In this document: one piece after another, positions 27,554-37,590 of the stretch
Position numbering within the stretch: the first letter of the stretch is position 1
Layout: the number at the start of each line of letters is the position of its first letter
Source: Ligilactobacillus aviarius
GTDB taxonomy: Bacteria > Bacillota > Bacilli > Lactobacillales > Lactobacillaceae
Direction of reading: 5' to 3'
Length of the DNA stretch: 63,984 bases
Assembly: GCF_001654615.1 (NCBI RefSeq)
Contig: NZ_LWUD01000006.1
Coordinates: 1-63,984 of the forward strand
Made by a program: the position numbers and the translations under genes
The notes under the pieces: generated by a model
Databases searched by the model: none
What the model was told of the DNA's origin: nothing
What the model saw: the letters and a program-made list of their open reading frames with translations, nothing else

Positions 27554-27739
27554 GTATTTTATTAAAACAATGTTCGTGTTAATCAATTTATAACTAAAGA
27601 CGATAATTATAAGTTAATTAATAATTAAATAATTGGTTTTTATTTCAAATAATATTCGTATTTTTATTGACGGTTATTACTTAAAATTGGTAAACTTACA
27701 TCGTAATCATTGATTTAGGAGAAACAAGGAGATTTTTAT

Positions 27740-29032
27740 ATGTCATCGATTGTAATTATGGGAAGCCAATGGGGCGATGAAGGAAAAGGGAAAATGACCG
27801 ATTGGCTGGCACAAAAGGCGGATATGATCGTCCGTTATCAGGGCGGAAATAATGCTGGCCATACAATTGCATTTAACGGGAAGACGTATAAATTGCAATT
27901 GATCCCATCTGGAATTTTTGAACCGCAAAAAATCAATGTGATTGGGAACGGTGTGGTGGTTAACCCGAAGGCACTTTTAAGTGAATTACAGATGCTTAAG
28001 GACGCCGGGGTGACCCCTTCAAACCTTAAAATTTCAAGTCGGGCTCATTTGATTTTGCCATATCATATTCAACTTGATATTGCCCAGGAAAAGCAACGGG
28101 GTGATCAAAAGGTTGGAACGACTCACAATGGGATTGGCCCAGCATACATGGATAAGGCCGCTCGAATTGGGATTCGGATGTGTGATCTGCTTGAAAAAGA
28201 TACATTTGCAACAAAGTTGAAAGAAAACTTAGCACAGAAGAATGCGCTTTTTGAAAAGATCTATGATGAAGAACCATTTGATTTTGATTCATTATTTGAT
28301 GAGTATTACGAATATGGTCAGCAACTGAAAGACTACGTTACAGATACATCGGTTCTTGTAAACGAAGCAATCAGTGCAGGCAAGAATGTCTTATTTGAAG
28401 GTGCTCAAGGCATCATGCTTGATTTGGACCACGGAACATATCCGTATGTAACATCTTCAAACCCGGTTGTTGGCGGAGCCCTTGCCGGAGCAGGAGTTGG
28501 TCCCCAATCACTTACGAAAATGGTCGGAGTTTGCAAGGCATATTCAACCCGGGTCGGTGAAGGACCATTTCCAACTGAATTGACAAACGAAACGGGCGAT
28601 TGGATTCGGGAAAAGGCCCATGAATACGGAACAGTGACGGGCCGACCACGCCGAATCGGTTGGTTTGACGCGGTTGCAATGCGCCACGCTAAACGAGTTT
28701 CCGGAATGAATTGTCTCAGTTTGAATCTGTTAGACATCTTTACCGGATTAAAAAAGGTTAAAATTTGTACAGCTTATATGCTTGATGGCAAACAAATCGA
28801 CTACTATCCAGCAAGTTTGAAAGAACTTGAACGGTGTGAACCGGTGTATGAAGAATTTGACGGCTGGACAGAAGATATTTCCACGGTGACGGAATATGAT
28901 CAATTACCAGCAAACGCCAAGAAGTATTTGAAACGAATTGAAGAATTAACGGGCTTACAATTGATGACGATCTCAGTTGGCCCAAGTCGGGAACAAACGA
29001 TCACGTTGAAGGATGCATGGGAGGATCGGTAA
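27740..29032 (+). CDS. purA: Adenylosuccinate synthetase
   Basis: A 430-residue enzyme with all PurA motifs: the N-terminal [17 protein letters not shown] loop, [44 protein letters not shown] and [14 protein letters not shown]. It uses GTP to join IMP and aspartate, the first step from IMP to AMP. It ends in TAATG with purB, so the two are translationally coupled and catalyse consecutive steps. Confidence 0.97.
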   Translation: MSSIVIMGSQWGDEGKGKMTDWLAQKADMIVRYQGGNNAGHTIAFNGKTYKLQLIPSGIFEPQKINVIGNGVVVNPKALLSELQMLKDAGVTPSNLKISSRAHLILPYHIQLDIAQEKQRGDQKVGTTHNGIGPAYMDKAARIGIRMCDLLEKDTFATKLKENLAQKNALFEKIYDEEPFDFDSLFDEYYEYGQQLKDYVTDTSVLVNEAISAGKNVLFEGAQGIMLDLDHGTYPYVTSSNPVVGGALAGAGVGPQSLTKMVGVCKAYSTRVGEGPFPTELTNETGDWIREKAHEYGTVTGRPRRIGWFDAVAMRHAKRVSGMNCLSLNLLDIFTGLKKVKICTAYMLDGKQIDYYPASLKELERCEPVYEEFDGWTEDISTVTEYDQLPANAKKYLKRIEELTGLQLMTISVGPSREQTITLKDAWEDR

Positions 29033-30324
29033 TGTTAGCAAGATATTCACGCCCAGAGATGGCAAAAATTTGGACAGATGAAAGTAAATACGGTGCTTGG
29101 TTAAAGGTTGAAATTGCGGTTACAAATGCATGGGCAAAACTTGGAGTTGTGCCGCAAGAAGACGCCGAAAAGATTGCCAAAAACGCTTCGTTTACGGCAG
29201 AACGGGTGGCTGAAATGGAAGAGGTTACCCACCACGACGTTGTTGCGTTTACCCGGACGGTTTCAGAATCCCTTGGCGAAGAAAAAAAGTGGGTCCACTA
29301 CGGTCTTACAAGTACTGATGTGGTTGATACTGCACAAGGTTATTTGTTAAAACAGGCTGACCAAATTTTGCGACAAGACTTAGAAGAGTTAAAAGAAACG
29401 ATCAAACAGATGGCATTGAAATATAAAAATACCGTTATGATTGGCCGGACCCATGGTGTTCAAGCCGAACCAATGACCTTTGGCTTGAAGATGTGCCGGT
29501 GGTATACCGAAATTCAACGCGATATTGAACGGTTTGAACATGCTGCTGCCGGCGTTGAATGTGGTGAAATCAGCGGAGCAGTCGGAACCTACGCGAACGT
29601 TCCGCCGGAGGTTGAAAAGAGCGTTACGGAAGAACTTGGATTAAACCAGCAACCGGTAACAAGCCAAGTATTGCCCCGGGATCTCCATGCGGAATACATT
29701 GCTACATTGGGCTTGATTGCAACCAGTTTAGAGGAATTTGCAACTGAAATTCGCGGCTTACAGCGGTCTGAGATCCATGAAGTGGAAGAACACTTCAACC
29801 CGGGTCAAAAGGGCTCATCTGCAATGCCGCACAAGCGGAATCCGATTGGATCAGAAAACATCTGCGGAATGGCACGGGTTTTACGCGGCAACATTGTAAC
29901 GGCATACGAAAACGTTGCGTTGTGGCACGAACGTGATATTTCGCATTCATCAGCCGAACGGGTAATTTTACCAGACTCAACAATTGGCTTGGATTACATG
30001 TTGCACCGGTTCAACAAGATCCTTTCAAGTTTGGATGTATTCCCTGAAACGATGAAGGAAAACATGAATAAGACTTACGGTTTAATTTACAGTCAACGGC
30101 TATTGCTGAAGCTGATCAATACGGGAATGTCCCGGGAAAAGGCCTATGACATGGTTCAAAAGTTAACTGCTAAATCATGGAATGAACATGTTCAATTCCG
30201 TGAATTAGTTGATCAAAGCGAAATCGCAAATATTTTGCCGAAAACTGAGATTGATGATGCGTTTGATTACAGTTATCATTTACGTCATCTTGATGAGATT
30301 TACCGGCAAGTTGGAATTGAATAG
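29032..30324 (+). CDS. purB: Adenylosuccinate lyase
   Basis: A 430-residue fumarase/aspartase-superfamily lyase with the signature GSSAMPHKRNPI near residue 262 and TSTDVVDTAQG and GRTHGVQAEPMTFG earlier. It splits adenylosuccinate to AMP and fumarate, and SAICAR in the de novo pathway. I start it at the ATG that overlaps the purA stop (TAATG), because GGGAGG lies 8 bases upstream; the longer in-frame start begins within that RBS. Confidence 0.96.
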   Translation: MLARYSRPEMAKIWTDESKYGAWLKVEIAVTNAWAKLGVVPQEDAEKIAKNASFTAERVAEMEEVTHHDVVAFTRTVSESLGEEKKWVHYGLTSTDVVDTAQGYLLKQADQILRQDLEELKETIKQMALKYKNTVMIGRTHGVQAEPMTFGLKMCRWYTEIQRDIERFEHAAAGVECGEISGAVGTYANVPPEVEKSVTEELGLNQQPVTSQVLPRDLHAEYIATLGLIATSLEEFATEIRGLQRSEIHEVEEHFNPGQKGSSAMPHKRNPIGSENICGMARVLRGNIVTAYENVALWHERDISHSSAERVILPDSTIGLDYMLHRFNKILSSLDVFPETMKENMNKTYGLIYSQRLLLKLINTGMSREKAYDMVQKLTAKSWNEHVQFRELVDQSEIANILPKTEIDDAFDYSYHLRHLDEIYRQVGIE

Positions 30325-30330
30325 AAAATG

Positions 30331-30370
30331 ATAAACAGCATCTGTAATTTTTGCAGATGCTGTTTATTTG
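30331..30370 (+). terminator. Terminator of purAB
   Basis: ATAAACAGCATCTG and CAGATGCTGTTTAT form a perfect 14-bp stem followed by TTG. Confidence 0.88.
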
Positions 30371-30466
30371 GCATCAATTGCATATTAGATGACGCCGATT
30401 GTTATTAAAATTACGTGAATTGTTATTTAGGGTAAATATATAAATTGTTTAAGGAGCGACGATAAC

Positions 30467-31282
30467 ATGGCAAAGGTAATTTTAGTAACAGGTGCAACGG
30501 ATGGGATTGGACGGCAAGCAGCAATCATGCTTGCAAAGCAAGGGTATACGGTTTATGGTGGCGGCCGGAATCCGCAAAAATTGGAAACATTAAAGGACGA
30601 GAAAATTATTCCGATTAAATTGGATTTAACCCAAAATACAACGTTAATTGATGCAGTTCAAATGATTTTAAGTAAAGAAAATCGGATTGATGCATTGGTC
30701 AACTGTGCGGGCTACGGGTCATATGGTGCAATCGAGAATGTTACAATGAAAGAGGCAAGACGGCAATTTGACGTCAATCTTTTTGGACTTGCTGAATTAG
30801 TAAAACTTATTCTTCCGCAGATGCGTAAACAACATTCGGGAAGAATAATTAATGTTTCATCAATGGGCGGGCGATTAACAACGTATTTTGGAGCATGGTA
30901 CCACGCTACAAAATATGCTTTGGAAGCTTTTAGTGATGCATTACGAATGGAAACCCATCAGTTTGGAATTGACGTATCAATCATTGAACCCGGCGGAATT
31001 AAGACAAATTGGGGAATTATTGCGGCAGACCATTTGCAAGAATCTTCACGAGGAACGGTTTATGAACAAGAAGCCGATCGAACTGCTAAAATGATGAAAG
31101 CAGAATATAATTCAAATATGCTTTCGAATCCGAAGATAATTGCAAAGGCAATTAGTAAAGCTGTTAATTCAGGTCATCCGAAAGCGCGTTATCTTATTGG
31201 CTTTGGAGCTAAGCCGCTTGTTTTGATGCATTCAATTATGCCAACTAAGGTATTTGATTGGCTAATGAGAAAAATCGGTTAG
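30467..31282 (+). CDS. SDR family oxidoreductase
   Basis: A 271-residue classical SDR of the subgroup with a hydrophobic C-terminus. Motifs are TGATDGIGRQAA for cofactor, NCAGYGS for NNAG, catalytic Ser in NVSSMGG, and YHATK for YxxxK, followed by IEPGGIKTNW. The substrate is unknown; relatives act on lipophilic alcohols or ketones. The AraC-type regulator begins 12 bases after its stop, so they likely form an operon. Confidence 0.85.
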   Translation: MAKVILVTGATDGIGRQAAIMLAKQGYTVYGGGRNPQKLETLKDEKIIPIKLDLTQNTTLIDAVQMILSKENRIDALVNCAGYGSYGAIENVTMKEARRQFDVNLFGLAELVKLILPQMRKQHSGRIINVSSMGGRLTTYFGAWYHATKYALEAFSDALRMETHQFGIDVSIIEPGGIKTNWGIIAADHLQESSRGTVYEQEADRTAKMMKAEYNSNMLSNPKIIAKAISKAVNSGHPKARYLIGFGAKPLVLMHSIMPTKVFDWLMRKIG

Positions 31283-31293
31283 GAGATTTTAAA

Positions 31294-32262
31294 ATGAAGA
31301 TCACGATTACTCGTCAATTCCAACAGTTTTTGAAAGAAATCGGCTTGCCGTTAGGAGACTTACTAGAAAAGACAGGAATTCCAAATTTACTGTGGAAAGA
31401 AGAGCTTAAATTAACCCTTGATCAGTACTATCAACTTTTAAAAGCATTTGATGAAGAAATTACTGATCGGCAGTTATTACAGTTCAGCCAAATTGATAAC
31501 TTGAAAACCTTTATTCCGCCATTTTTTGCAGCATTATGTTCGGCTAATGGAATGAGTGCAATAATGCGAATACAGAAATATAAAAGTTTGGTTGGCCCGG
31601 TGAAAATTAAATTTACTGAAACTCAGCAGACGATAAGTGTCCACTACGAATTTGCAGATTCTCAGCGAGATCTTCCCCGATTCGCAGTTATTAATGAACA
31701 GTTATTATTAATCAGTACTTTAAGAAAAGGGACAGGAAAGAAAATTATTCCCCGGGAAATAACCGTTCCATTCAATTACAGTGATTGTTTAACGCAATAT
31801 GTCGGGAATAAAGTTCAAAGCGGAAATGAGAATCAAATTGAATTTTATAAATCAGATTTAGCCCTTCCATTTTTAACGCAAAATAATAGTATGTTACAGT
31901 ATCTTGAGCCTGAAATGCAGCGACGGATAAAAGAAAATGAAGATCGAAGCAACCGGGGGATTGTTAGACAGTTATTATTAAAAGCAATTCCAAGCGGTCG
32001 GTATAGTATTAGTGAAATTGCTCATCAAATGGGGCAAAGCGTTCGCAGTTTACAACGGAATTTGAAAAAAGAGGCAACGACATATAATCGCGAGGTTAAG
32101 GATGTTCAATTCGATTTAGCCAAAAATTACTTAAGGGATGAACAAATGACAATAACCGATATTTCATATTTGGTTGGGTATAATGATCCTAGTTCATTTT
32201 TAAGAGCATTTAAACGATGGACAGGCATGACATCGTCTGAATATCGCGAATTAAATAGCTAG
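31294..32262 (+). CDS. AraC family transcriptional regulator
   Basis: A 322-residue regulator. Residues 1-190 resemble the arabinose-binding-type N-terminal domain of OruR/AraC regulators (ITRQFQQFLKEIGLPLGDLLEKTG), and the C-terminus has two helix-turn-helix motifs (SISEIAHQMGQSVRSLQRNLK and TITDISYLVGYNDPSSFLRAFKRWTG). The start is the ATG following TTAGGAG; a longer frame overlapping the SDR gene has no RBS. Co-location suggests it controls the SDR gene. Confidence 0.85.
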   Translation: MKITITRQFQQFLKEIGLPLGDLLEKTGIPNLLWKEELKLTLDQYYQLLKAFDEEITDRQLLQFSQIDNLKTFIPPFFAALCSANGMSAIMRIQKYKSLVGPVKIKFTETQQTISVHYEFADSQRDLPRFAVINEQLLLISTLRKGTGKKIIPREITVPFNYSDCLTQYVGNKVQSGNENQIEFYKSDLALPFLTQNNSMLQYLEPEMQRRIKENEDRSNRGIVRQLLLKAIPSGRYSISEIAHQMGQSVRSLQRNLKKEATTYNREVKDVQFDLAKNYLRDEQMTITDISYLVGYNDPSSFLRAFKRWTGMTSSEYRELNS

Positions 32263-32270
32263 TTGAAGAT

Positions 32271-32303
32271 TCAAGAGCAGAAACGCGGCTCTTGGATTTT
32301 TTA
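32271..32303 (+). terminator. Terminator of the SDR-araC unit
   Basis: TCAAGAGC and GCTCTTGG form an 8-bp stem (one T-G pair), followed by a T-rich run. Confidence 0.75.
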
Positions 32304-32535
32304 TTTTTTAAGGTCTTAATAAAAATTTAACCTTTTTCATGAATTCAGATTGCGATGATACCGGCTATTCTCAGTGATTATTAAAGATCCTTTGCAAAAA
32401 ATTAAGGTTAATTTATAAGATTTAAAGCAAAGGATAACATTTTGTAAAGCTGTGTATTAAAATATCTCAATTGTGGGGTCAAAAATGGGATAAGTGAGAA
32501 AACGTTAAACTAGTTCAGGTGAGAGGATGATTTTT

Positions 32536-34938
32536 ATGGGTAAGATAGTTCAACGTTTTTCACGAGTGTTTATCATGATGCTGATGATCATGAGCGTTCC
32601 TTTCTTTTTTAACTCATCAGTATCAGCGGCAACAATTCAGGTAAATGGTCTGAATGGGAATCAGGCAATTGTTACGGATAGCAGCGGAAAAAGAGTTTCG
32701 GATACCCAGGGGCTAAACGAGTATAACTACTATCAAGTGAAATATAACTGGTCGATTCCTGATTCAGTAACCATCAAACCGGGCGATACAGCTCAATTTA
32801 CATTACCATCTAATATCCGGGTTCGCAGTACGGAAACGTTCAATATTACGGCTAGCCAGGGCGAAGTTGTTGGACACGCAACAGTCAATGCTGTAGCGTC
32901 GACTGGAACGATTACCTTTACTAATATTCCAGCGTCATTTCGCTATAATCGCCATGGAACATTAACTTTTTATGGTCAGGGGAAAGTGGTTCCCAAGACG
33001 GACGTTAATTCATGGATGATCAATAAAGGCGGCTGGGTCGATAATAAGACCTTAAACTCAAAGGGCAACCCAACTCAGTTATATTGGAACGTTGTGTTAA
33101 ATCCTGCAGGGAAAAAGTTAACGGGAGTATCATTTACCGATAAGCCGCAAAAGGGGCAAACGATTATTTCAAATTCAGTTGAGGTTTATCAAGTCAATTC
33201 TTCAAATAAATTAGGAAAGAAATTATCACCTAAAATTACAATGAATTCTGATGGGTCAATGTCGCTTGACCTTGGGAATATTAGTACACCGATTTATATT
33301 GAGTACAAGGTCAGTCTTAGTAAAGATGTTTCAAACTCAGCAACAACTGAGTGGGAAAATGTTGGGATTATAAATTGGAATGGCGGCAGTTCTGCACATA
33401 CAACAGCGCTGGTTCGGCATGGTGGTTCCGGAACCGAAATTGGTTATAACGGATCAGTTGAATTGCATAAGGTTGATGCAATTACTAAAAAATCATTAGC
33501 TGGAGCAGTTTTTGATTTAGAAAGTCAATCAGGGAAAGTATTGCAATCAAATTTAACAACGGATTCAAACGGTAATCTGATTGTCAAAAATTTAAAGGAC
33601 GGTAATTATCAATTTGTTGAGGTTAAAGCACCTCAAGGTTATCAAATTAATTCAAAACCAATTAAATTTACAATTAATGACAGTTCGTCAAACGCTGTTT
33701 CAGTAAAAGTTACGGCAGAAAATCAACCGCTTAAGAGTTCATCAAGCAAGAAATCAAGCTCAAGTGTGAAGGCTTCAAGTAACAATAAGAATTCATCAAG
33801 CAAGAAGTCAAGTTCAAGCAAGATTTCAAGTAGTAGCAAGAAGAGTTCGAGTGTAAAGAGCTCATCAAGCAAGAGGTCAAGCTCAATCAAGAGTTCAGCA
33901 AAGAGCTCAAGTGAAGCTTCAAGCAGGAAGAGTTCAATGATCAAGTCATCAAGCAGGACCTCATCAAAGAAGGCTTCAAGCTCAAGCAAGATCTCAAGTA
34001 GTAGCAAGAATAGCTCAAACATTAAGAGTTCATCAAGCAAGAAATCAAGTTCAAGCGTGAAGGCTTCAAGCAGTAGTAAGAAGAGTTCAAGCTTAATTAA
34101 GAGTTCAGCAAAGAGCTCAAGTGAAGCTCCAAGTAAAGAATCTTCAGTTGAATCAAGTAGTAAAGAAGTTGCAAGTTCATCATCAATGAAGTCAACAACA
34201 GCTAAGAGCCACCGTGGTGGGGCTCGTCCTGTAAAGAGTTCATCATCAGTTGAATCTTCAAGCAACATCAATACTGAATCAAGTTTAACAATGAACACTG
34301 TTTCAAGCTCAGCTAACAAGCCAAGCAAGGATACTGAAACAAGCGTGAAGGTACCATCAAAGACTTCAACAATCAGTTACGTAGACAAGTCAACTGAAAA
34401 GTCAGTTCCGGTAACTGTAAGTAGTGAAACGAACACAATGATTGAAAGTTCAATTTCATCAGCAGTACGGACAGGATCAGGTTCAAGTTCATTTGGAAGC
34501 TCAATGGTTTACAAACCAACGTTGGTATCAAGCTCAATGAACGTTCCGGCAACAAGCTGGTCAAAGGAAATTGTGAACGGAAGTTCAGCAACAACGGTGG
34601 TCACATACTCCCAAAGTGAAATTCCGAATACTAATAAGGAAAGCAACCGTGTGATCAACAAACCAACAGCCAACACCGCAACAACACACAATGTCCAAAA
34701 CACAACTGTAATTAATAACAACAATAATCACAGTGCAAACCAAGGCGGAGTAACGGTTGTTGGAAATAACAATAACAACGGCAACAACGCTCAAGGTAAT
34801 AAGAGTGGTAAAGGCAATGGCAATGGTCACGGTGAAGGCTTACCACAAACTGGTGAAGCAGCTGCAACCGCGGCAGTTGGCTTAGGAATCGCATTGATCG
34901 CAATTTCAGGAATCGTTGTTTTTGAAAAGAAAAATTAA
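32536..34938 (+). CDS. Serine-rich LPQTG-anchored adhesin-like surface protein
   Basis: An 800-residue cell-wall protein. A signal peptide of about 30 residues is followed by a Cna-like N-terminal region of Ig-fold strands to about residue 300, then one CnaB/SpaA-type domain (SVELHKVDAITKKSLAGAVF..QFVEVKAPQGYQI) with Lys and Glu placed for an isopeptide bond. Next comes a Ser/Lys-rich stalk (about residues 395-600), a Ser/Thr region, an Asn/Gly-rich linker and a C-terminal LPQTG motif, hydrophobic helix and KKN tail for sortase. ATG at 32536 is preferred, since the first in-frame ATG touches the AGAGG RBS. The serine stalk may be glycosylated. The PNAG-type operon follows. Confidence 0.9.
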   Translation: MGKIVQRFSRVFIMMLMIMSVPFFFNSSVSAATIQVNGLNGNQAIVTDSSGKRVSDTQGLNEYNYYQVKYNWSIPDSVTIKPGDTAQFTLPSNIRVRSTETFNITASQGEVVGHATVNAVASTGTITFTNIPASFRYNRHGTLTFYGQGKVVPKTDVNSWMINKGGWVDNKTLNSKGNPTQLYWNVVLNPAGKKLTGVSFTDKPQKGQTIISNSVEVYQVNSSNKLGKKLSPKITMNSDGSMSLDLGNISTPIYIEYKVSLSKDVSNSATTEWENVGIINWNGGSSAHTTALVRHGGSGTEIGYNGSVELHKVDAITKKSLAGAVFDLESQSGKVLQSNLTTDSNGNLIVKNLKDGNYQFVEVKAPQGYQINSKPIKFTINDSSSNAVSVKVTAENQPLKSSSSKKSSSSVKASSNNKNSSSKKSSSSKISSSSKKSSSVKSSSSKRSSSIKSSAKSSSEASSRKSSMIKSSSRTSSKKASSSSKISSSSKNSSNIKSSSSKKSSSSVKASSSSKKSSSLIKSSAKSSSEAPSKESSVESSSKEVASSSSMKSTTAKSHRGGARPVKSSSSVESSSNINTESSLTMNTVSSSANKPSKDTETSVKVPSKTSTISYVDKSTEKSVPVTVSSETNTMIESSISSAVRTGSGSSSFGSSMVYKPTLVSSSMNVPATSWSKEIVNGSSATTVVTYSQSEIPNTNKESNRVINKPTANTATTHNVQNTTVINNNNNHSANQGGVTVVGNNNNNGNNAQGNKSGKGNGNGHGEGLPQTGEAAATAAVGLGIALIAISGIVVFEKKN
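33724..34140 (+). repeat. Serine-lysine codon repeats of the surface protein stalk
   Basis: Short near-identical units (TCAAGCAAGAAG and variants) repeat in the DNA, encoding SSSKK-type blocks. This is likely to expand or contract by slippage and could also be collapsed in a short-read assembly. Confidence 0.8.
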
Positions 34939-34973
34939 TCTTGAGTAAAAAGTTGAACGAATAGGTATTGGTA

Positions 34974-35014
34974 ATTTTTTAGGCGACTTCTTCACGGGGG
35001 CCGCCTAAAAATTT
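34974..35014 (+). terminator. Terminator between the surface protein and the glycosyltransferase operon
   Basis: TTTTTAGGCG and CGCCTAAAAA form a 10-bp stem with a 15-base loop, followed by TTTTG. Confidence 0.75.
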
Positions 35015-35044
35015 TGATGATTCTACAATAAGGAGGATTTTCCA

Positions 35045-36250
35045 TTGTTTGGAGGTTTTGAACTTTATTATCCAGTTGTTATGTCATTTGTTTGGATAAT
35101 TGGTGCGATTTTCTTTAACTTTTGTGAGCAGAAATTTACCAATATGAGATTAAAAAGGCAAGATGAAGGGCCGTTTGTTGAAATCTTTATGTCTTGCTAT
35201 AACGAAGAAGCTGTCTTGGAGCGTTCGATTGCTTCATTGGAGAAACTGATATATCAAAATTATCAAATTGTTTTGATTGATGATAAAAGTTCTGATAATA
35301 CACTTCAAATCATGCATTCACTTGCAAAAAAATATTCAAACATTAAAGTTAAATCCCAAAAGAAAAATATGGGGAAAGCAGCAGCTTTAAATCGTGCTTT
35401 AAGTGAAAGCAATGCTGATTATATTTTATGTGTTGACGCAGATACAGTTTTTAAGAAGGACTCGTTAAGTTATCTAGTTGCTGTCCTGGCTGCTGACGAA
35501 CGAATTGCGGCAGTAACTGGGCGCCCAATTGTTAAAAATGTTTCAACATTGATGGGAAAGCTTCAGTTCCTCGAATATATTCTTAATATCGATATGATTA
35601 AACGATCACAGTCTTTTTTTCTAGGTCATATTATGACAGTCTCAGGAGTTCTAACGCTTTTTCGGCGTTCTGCCCTAGAAGAAATTGGTGGATGGAATAC
35701 TGAAGCAATGACAGAGGATATTGATGCTACATGGCGGTTGTATGATAAAGGCTACTATTGTACCTATCAGCCACGAGCTTTATGCCAAATTTACGTTCCT
35801 GAAACTGTTCGTGGGTTCATTAAGCAACGTGTTCGGTGGGGGCGTGGTGGTCTTGAAGTTTTACGTAACCATTTTAGAATGCTTCCTAACCTTTCATGGG
35901 GTCAACGATTGTTAGCAATTGATATGTGTTGTAGTTATACATGGATTTTTCTTGTAAGTTTTGCAACTTTTAGAATTTTCTTTGAGTTTCTTTTTATGCG
36001 TAACTTACGAATCAATCTTGGGGCACTTGTTGCTTATTATGGAGTAACATTATTATTTTATGGTTTTTCTAAAATATTTAATTGGGAAAATAGTTATATT
36101 AAATATAAAAATTATTGGCTTTATTTACCATTTTTCTTTTATGCTTACTGGCTAAATAACATTGTTGTTGTTTTTTCAGCGTTCTATCATCTTTTTGATT
36201 CTGTTGAATTTGCAGCATGGGGAGCGTCAGATCGGGGGCATATTAAATGA
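35045..36250 (+). CDS. GT2 glycosyltransferase, poly-N-acetylglucosamine synthase-like (PgaC/IcaA)
   Basis: A 401-residue processive GT2 enzyme. An N-terminal membrane helix precedes the catalytic domain (FMSCYNEEAVLERSIASL, CVDADT for the DxD site, the acceptor-base motif MTEDIDATW and the QxxRW motif KQRVRWGRGG), followed by three or four C-terminal membrane helices. The TMTEDID and FIKQRVRWGRGG region matches IcaA/PgaC. It would extend a beta-1,6-GlcNAc chain across the membrane. It starts at TTG, with AAGGAGG 8 bases upstream. It overlaps the next gene by 4 bases. Confidence 0.85.
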   Translation: MFGGFELYYPVVMSFVWIIGAIFFNFCEQKFTNMRLKRQDEGPFVEIFMSCYNEEAVLERSIASLEKLIYQNYQIVLIDDKSSDNTLQIMHSLAKKYSNIKVKSQKKNMGKAAALNRALSESNADYILCVDADTVFKKDSLSYLVAVLAADERIAAVTGRPIVKNVSTLMGKLQFLEYILNIDMIKRSQSFFLGHIMTVSGVLTLFRRSALEEIGGWNTEAMTEDIDATWRLYDKGYYCTYQPRALCQIYVPETVRGFIKQRVRWGRGGLEVLRNHFRMLPNLSWGQRLLAIDMCCSYTWIFLVSFATFRIFFEFLFMRNLRINLGALVAYYGVTLLFYGFSKIFNWENSYIKYKNYWLYLPFFFYAYWLNNIVVVFSAFYHLFDSVEFAAWGASDRGHIK

Positions 36251-36522
36251 GACGTTTAAAAAAATTGGGGGAATTCATTTATTATATTGTTGGAAATATT
36301 ATTCAGATTTTTATTGTAATTATCTTTGTTGATTTCATGTGCCACCGTTTTAAGGAGTGGATGATTGACTTTTATGTCGCAACAAATTGCAACTATACAG
36401 TTTTTGACAAAATGATTATTTTACTGACGATTTCAGTGTTAGTAATTGCGGCATTAGGAATTGCTCGATATTTCTGGTTCAGGTTTTGTTTCCTAAAAAA
36501 GAAAAGGATAAAGAAAGAGTAG
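36247..36522 (+). CDS. Small two-TM protein, IcaD/PgaD-like
   Basis: A 91-residue membrane protein with two predicted helices (IVGNIIQIFIVIIFVDFM and MIILLTISVLVIAALGIARY) and a basic tail. Size, topology and placement directly after the GT2 gene match IcaD/PgaD, which assists polysaccharide synthase activity. Sequence identity to known IcaD is not clear by eye. It overlaps the GT2 stop by 4 bases and is followed by the deacetylase after 9 bases. Confidence 0.6.
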   Translation: MRRLKKLGEFIYYIVGNIIQIFIVIIFVDFMCHRFKEWMIDFYVATNCNYTVFDKMIILLTISVLVIAALGIARYFWFRFCFLKKKRIKKE

Positions 36523-36531
36523 GTCAATCAA

Positions 36532-37458
36532 ATGGATAAGGTTAAACGGTTTTTCCAACATACTTGGCATTGGATTTTTATTACTTTATGTTTGATTATT
36601 ATTGGAATTTCCTGCTATTTAGAATATCAGGCAGAAGTCCAGCAACAACACGTTGATCGGGAAGTCAGTGATGGAAAGCTGTCAGATCAGCAGCTTCATG
36701 AAAATGGAATTTTGGTTTTGTGCTACCATCGGGTAGTTAATAGTCGTTTATTTGCTGATAAGTTCGCTCTTGCACTTTCGAATAATGATCAGCTTCATGA
36801 GTACAGTATGCCTGTTAGTAAGTTGCGTTATCAAATTCATTATCTTAGAAAGCATGGTGTTCGTATTATCTCAATGGAAACGGCAATTAGGCTTATTAAG
36901 ACAGATCAACCATTAAAGCATAAATATGTTGTTTTGACTTTTGATGATGTTGATGAGACGTTAACTTCAAATGTATATCCATTATTTAAAAAACTTGGTA
37001 ATATTCCATATACTGTGTTTGTTGTTACTAGTAATACCGGACGTTATGATAATGGAACACGATTAGCAACTTGGCGCCAACTTCATAAAGTTCTTGGAAA
37101 TTCTAACGTCACAATTGGTGTCCATACCAATAATATGCATTACCTTGTTAATAATAAGCCAGTTTTAAAATATGCTAAAAATTACAATCAGTTTAGAAAG
37201 GATTATCAAAAATCGGAAGAAATTATCAAGAAAAAAACAGGACACTATACCCCTTATTTTGCATATCCGTATGGTGAGGGAACAAACCGTGAACAACGTT
37301 ATTTAGTTGATCACGGGATGATTACTTTTTCACTTGATAATGGAATCGTTACTCAGAGATATGACTTAAGCCAACCCCTTCCACGAACGATGGTTGATAA
37401 TCATTCATGGAAAAATGTTATAAAAAAATGGGTAAATACTGATCCTTCAAATAATTAA
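36532..37458 (+). CDS. Polysaccharide deacetylase, IcaB/PgaB-like
   Basis: A 308-residue protein with an N-terminal membrane anchor (residues 13-30) and an extracellular NodB-type deacetylase domain. It shows LVLCYHRVVN, the metal and catalytic LTFDDVD, the HxxxxH-type GVHTNNMHYL and FAYPYGEG motifs. The YHRV...TFDDVD...HTNNMH order is that of IcaB-type poly-GlcNAc N-deacetylases. It should remove some N-acetyl groups to give the polymer positive charge and retain it on the surface. Last gene of a three-gene operon. Confidence 0.83.
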   Translation: MDKVKRFFQHTWHWIFITLCLIIIGISCYLEYQAEVQQQHVDREVSDGKLSDQQLHENGILVLCYHRVVNSRLFADKFALALSNNDQLHEYSMPVSKLRYQIHYLRKHGVRIISMETAIRLIKTDQPLKHKYVVLTFDDVDETLTSNVYPLFKKLGNIPYTVFVVTSNTGRYDNGTRLATWRQLHKVLGNSNVTIGVHTNNMHYLVNNKPVLKYAKNYNQFRKDYQKSEEIIKKKTGHYTPYFAYPYGEGTNREQRYLVDHGMITFSLDNGIVTQRYDLSQPLPRTMVDNHSWKNVIKKWVNTDPSNN

Positions 37459-37531
37459 CTAAATTCAAATCATTTTTTATGCACAAAAACTGGGCATTTC
37501 GGGGCTTTTACTACATGTTAGCTGACAATCG

Positions 37532-37584
37532 CCTTACTTTATGGATAGAGGGTTCAAGGGCCTCAAAATAAAAAGTAAGGAGAG
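37532..37584 (+). promoter_or_regulatory. Hairpin masking the ribosome binding site of the 144-residue gene
   Basis: CCTTACTTT at 37532-37540 pairs with AAAGTAAGG at 37572-37580, which is the first part of the AAGGAGAG RBS. Inside, GAGG and CCTC can form a second short stem. This could be a thermometer or ligand-controlled translational switch. Confidence 0.4.
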
Positions 37585-37590
37585 ATTATT

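Noticed and set aside
33723-34328. A 201-codon open frame antisense to the serine-rich stalk
   Set aside because: It is produced by the Ser/Lys codon repeats, has Leu/Glu/Asp low-complexity translation and no RBS.
33724-34976. Direct repeats as a CRISPR array
   Set aside because: The repeats are in frame within coding genes, with no unique spacers and no cas genes.
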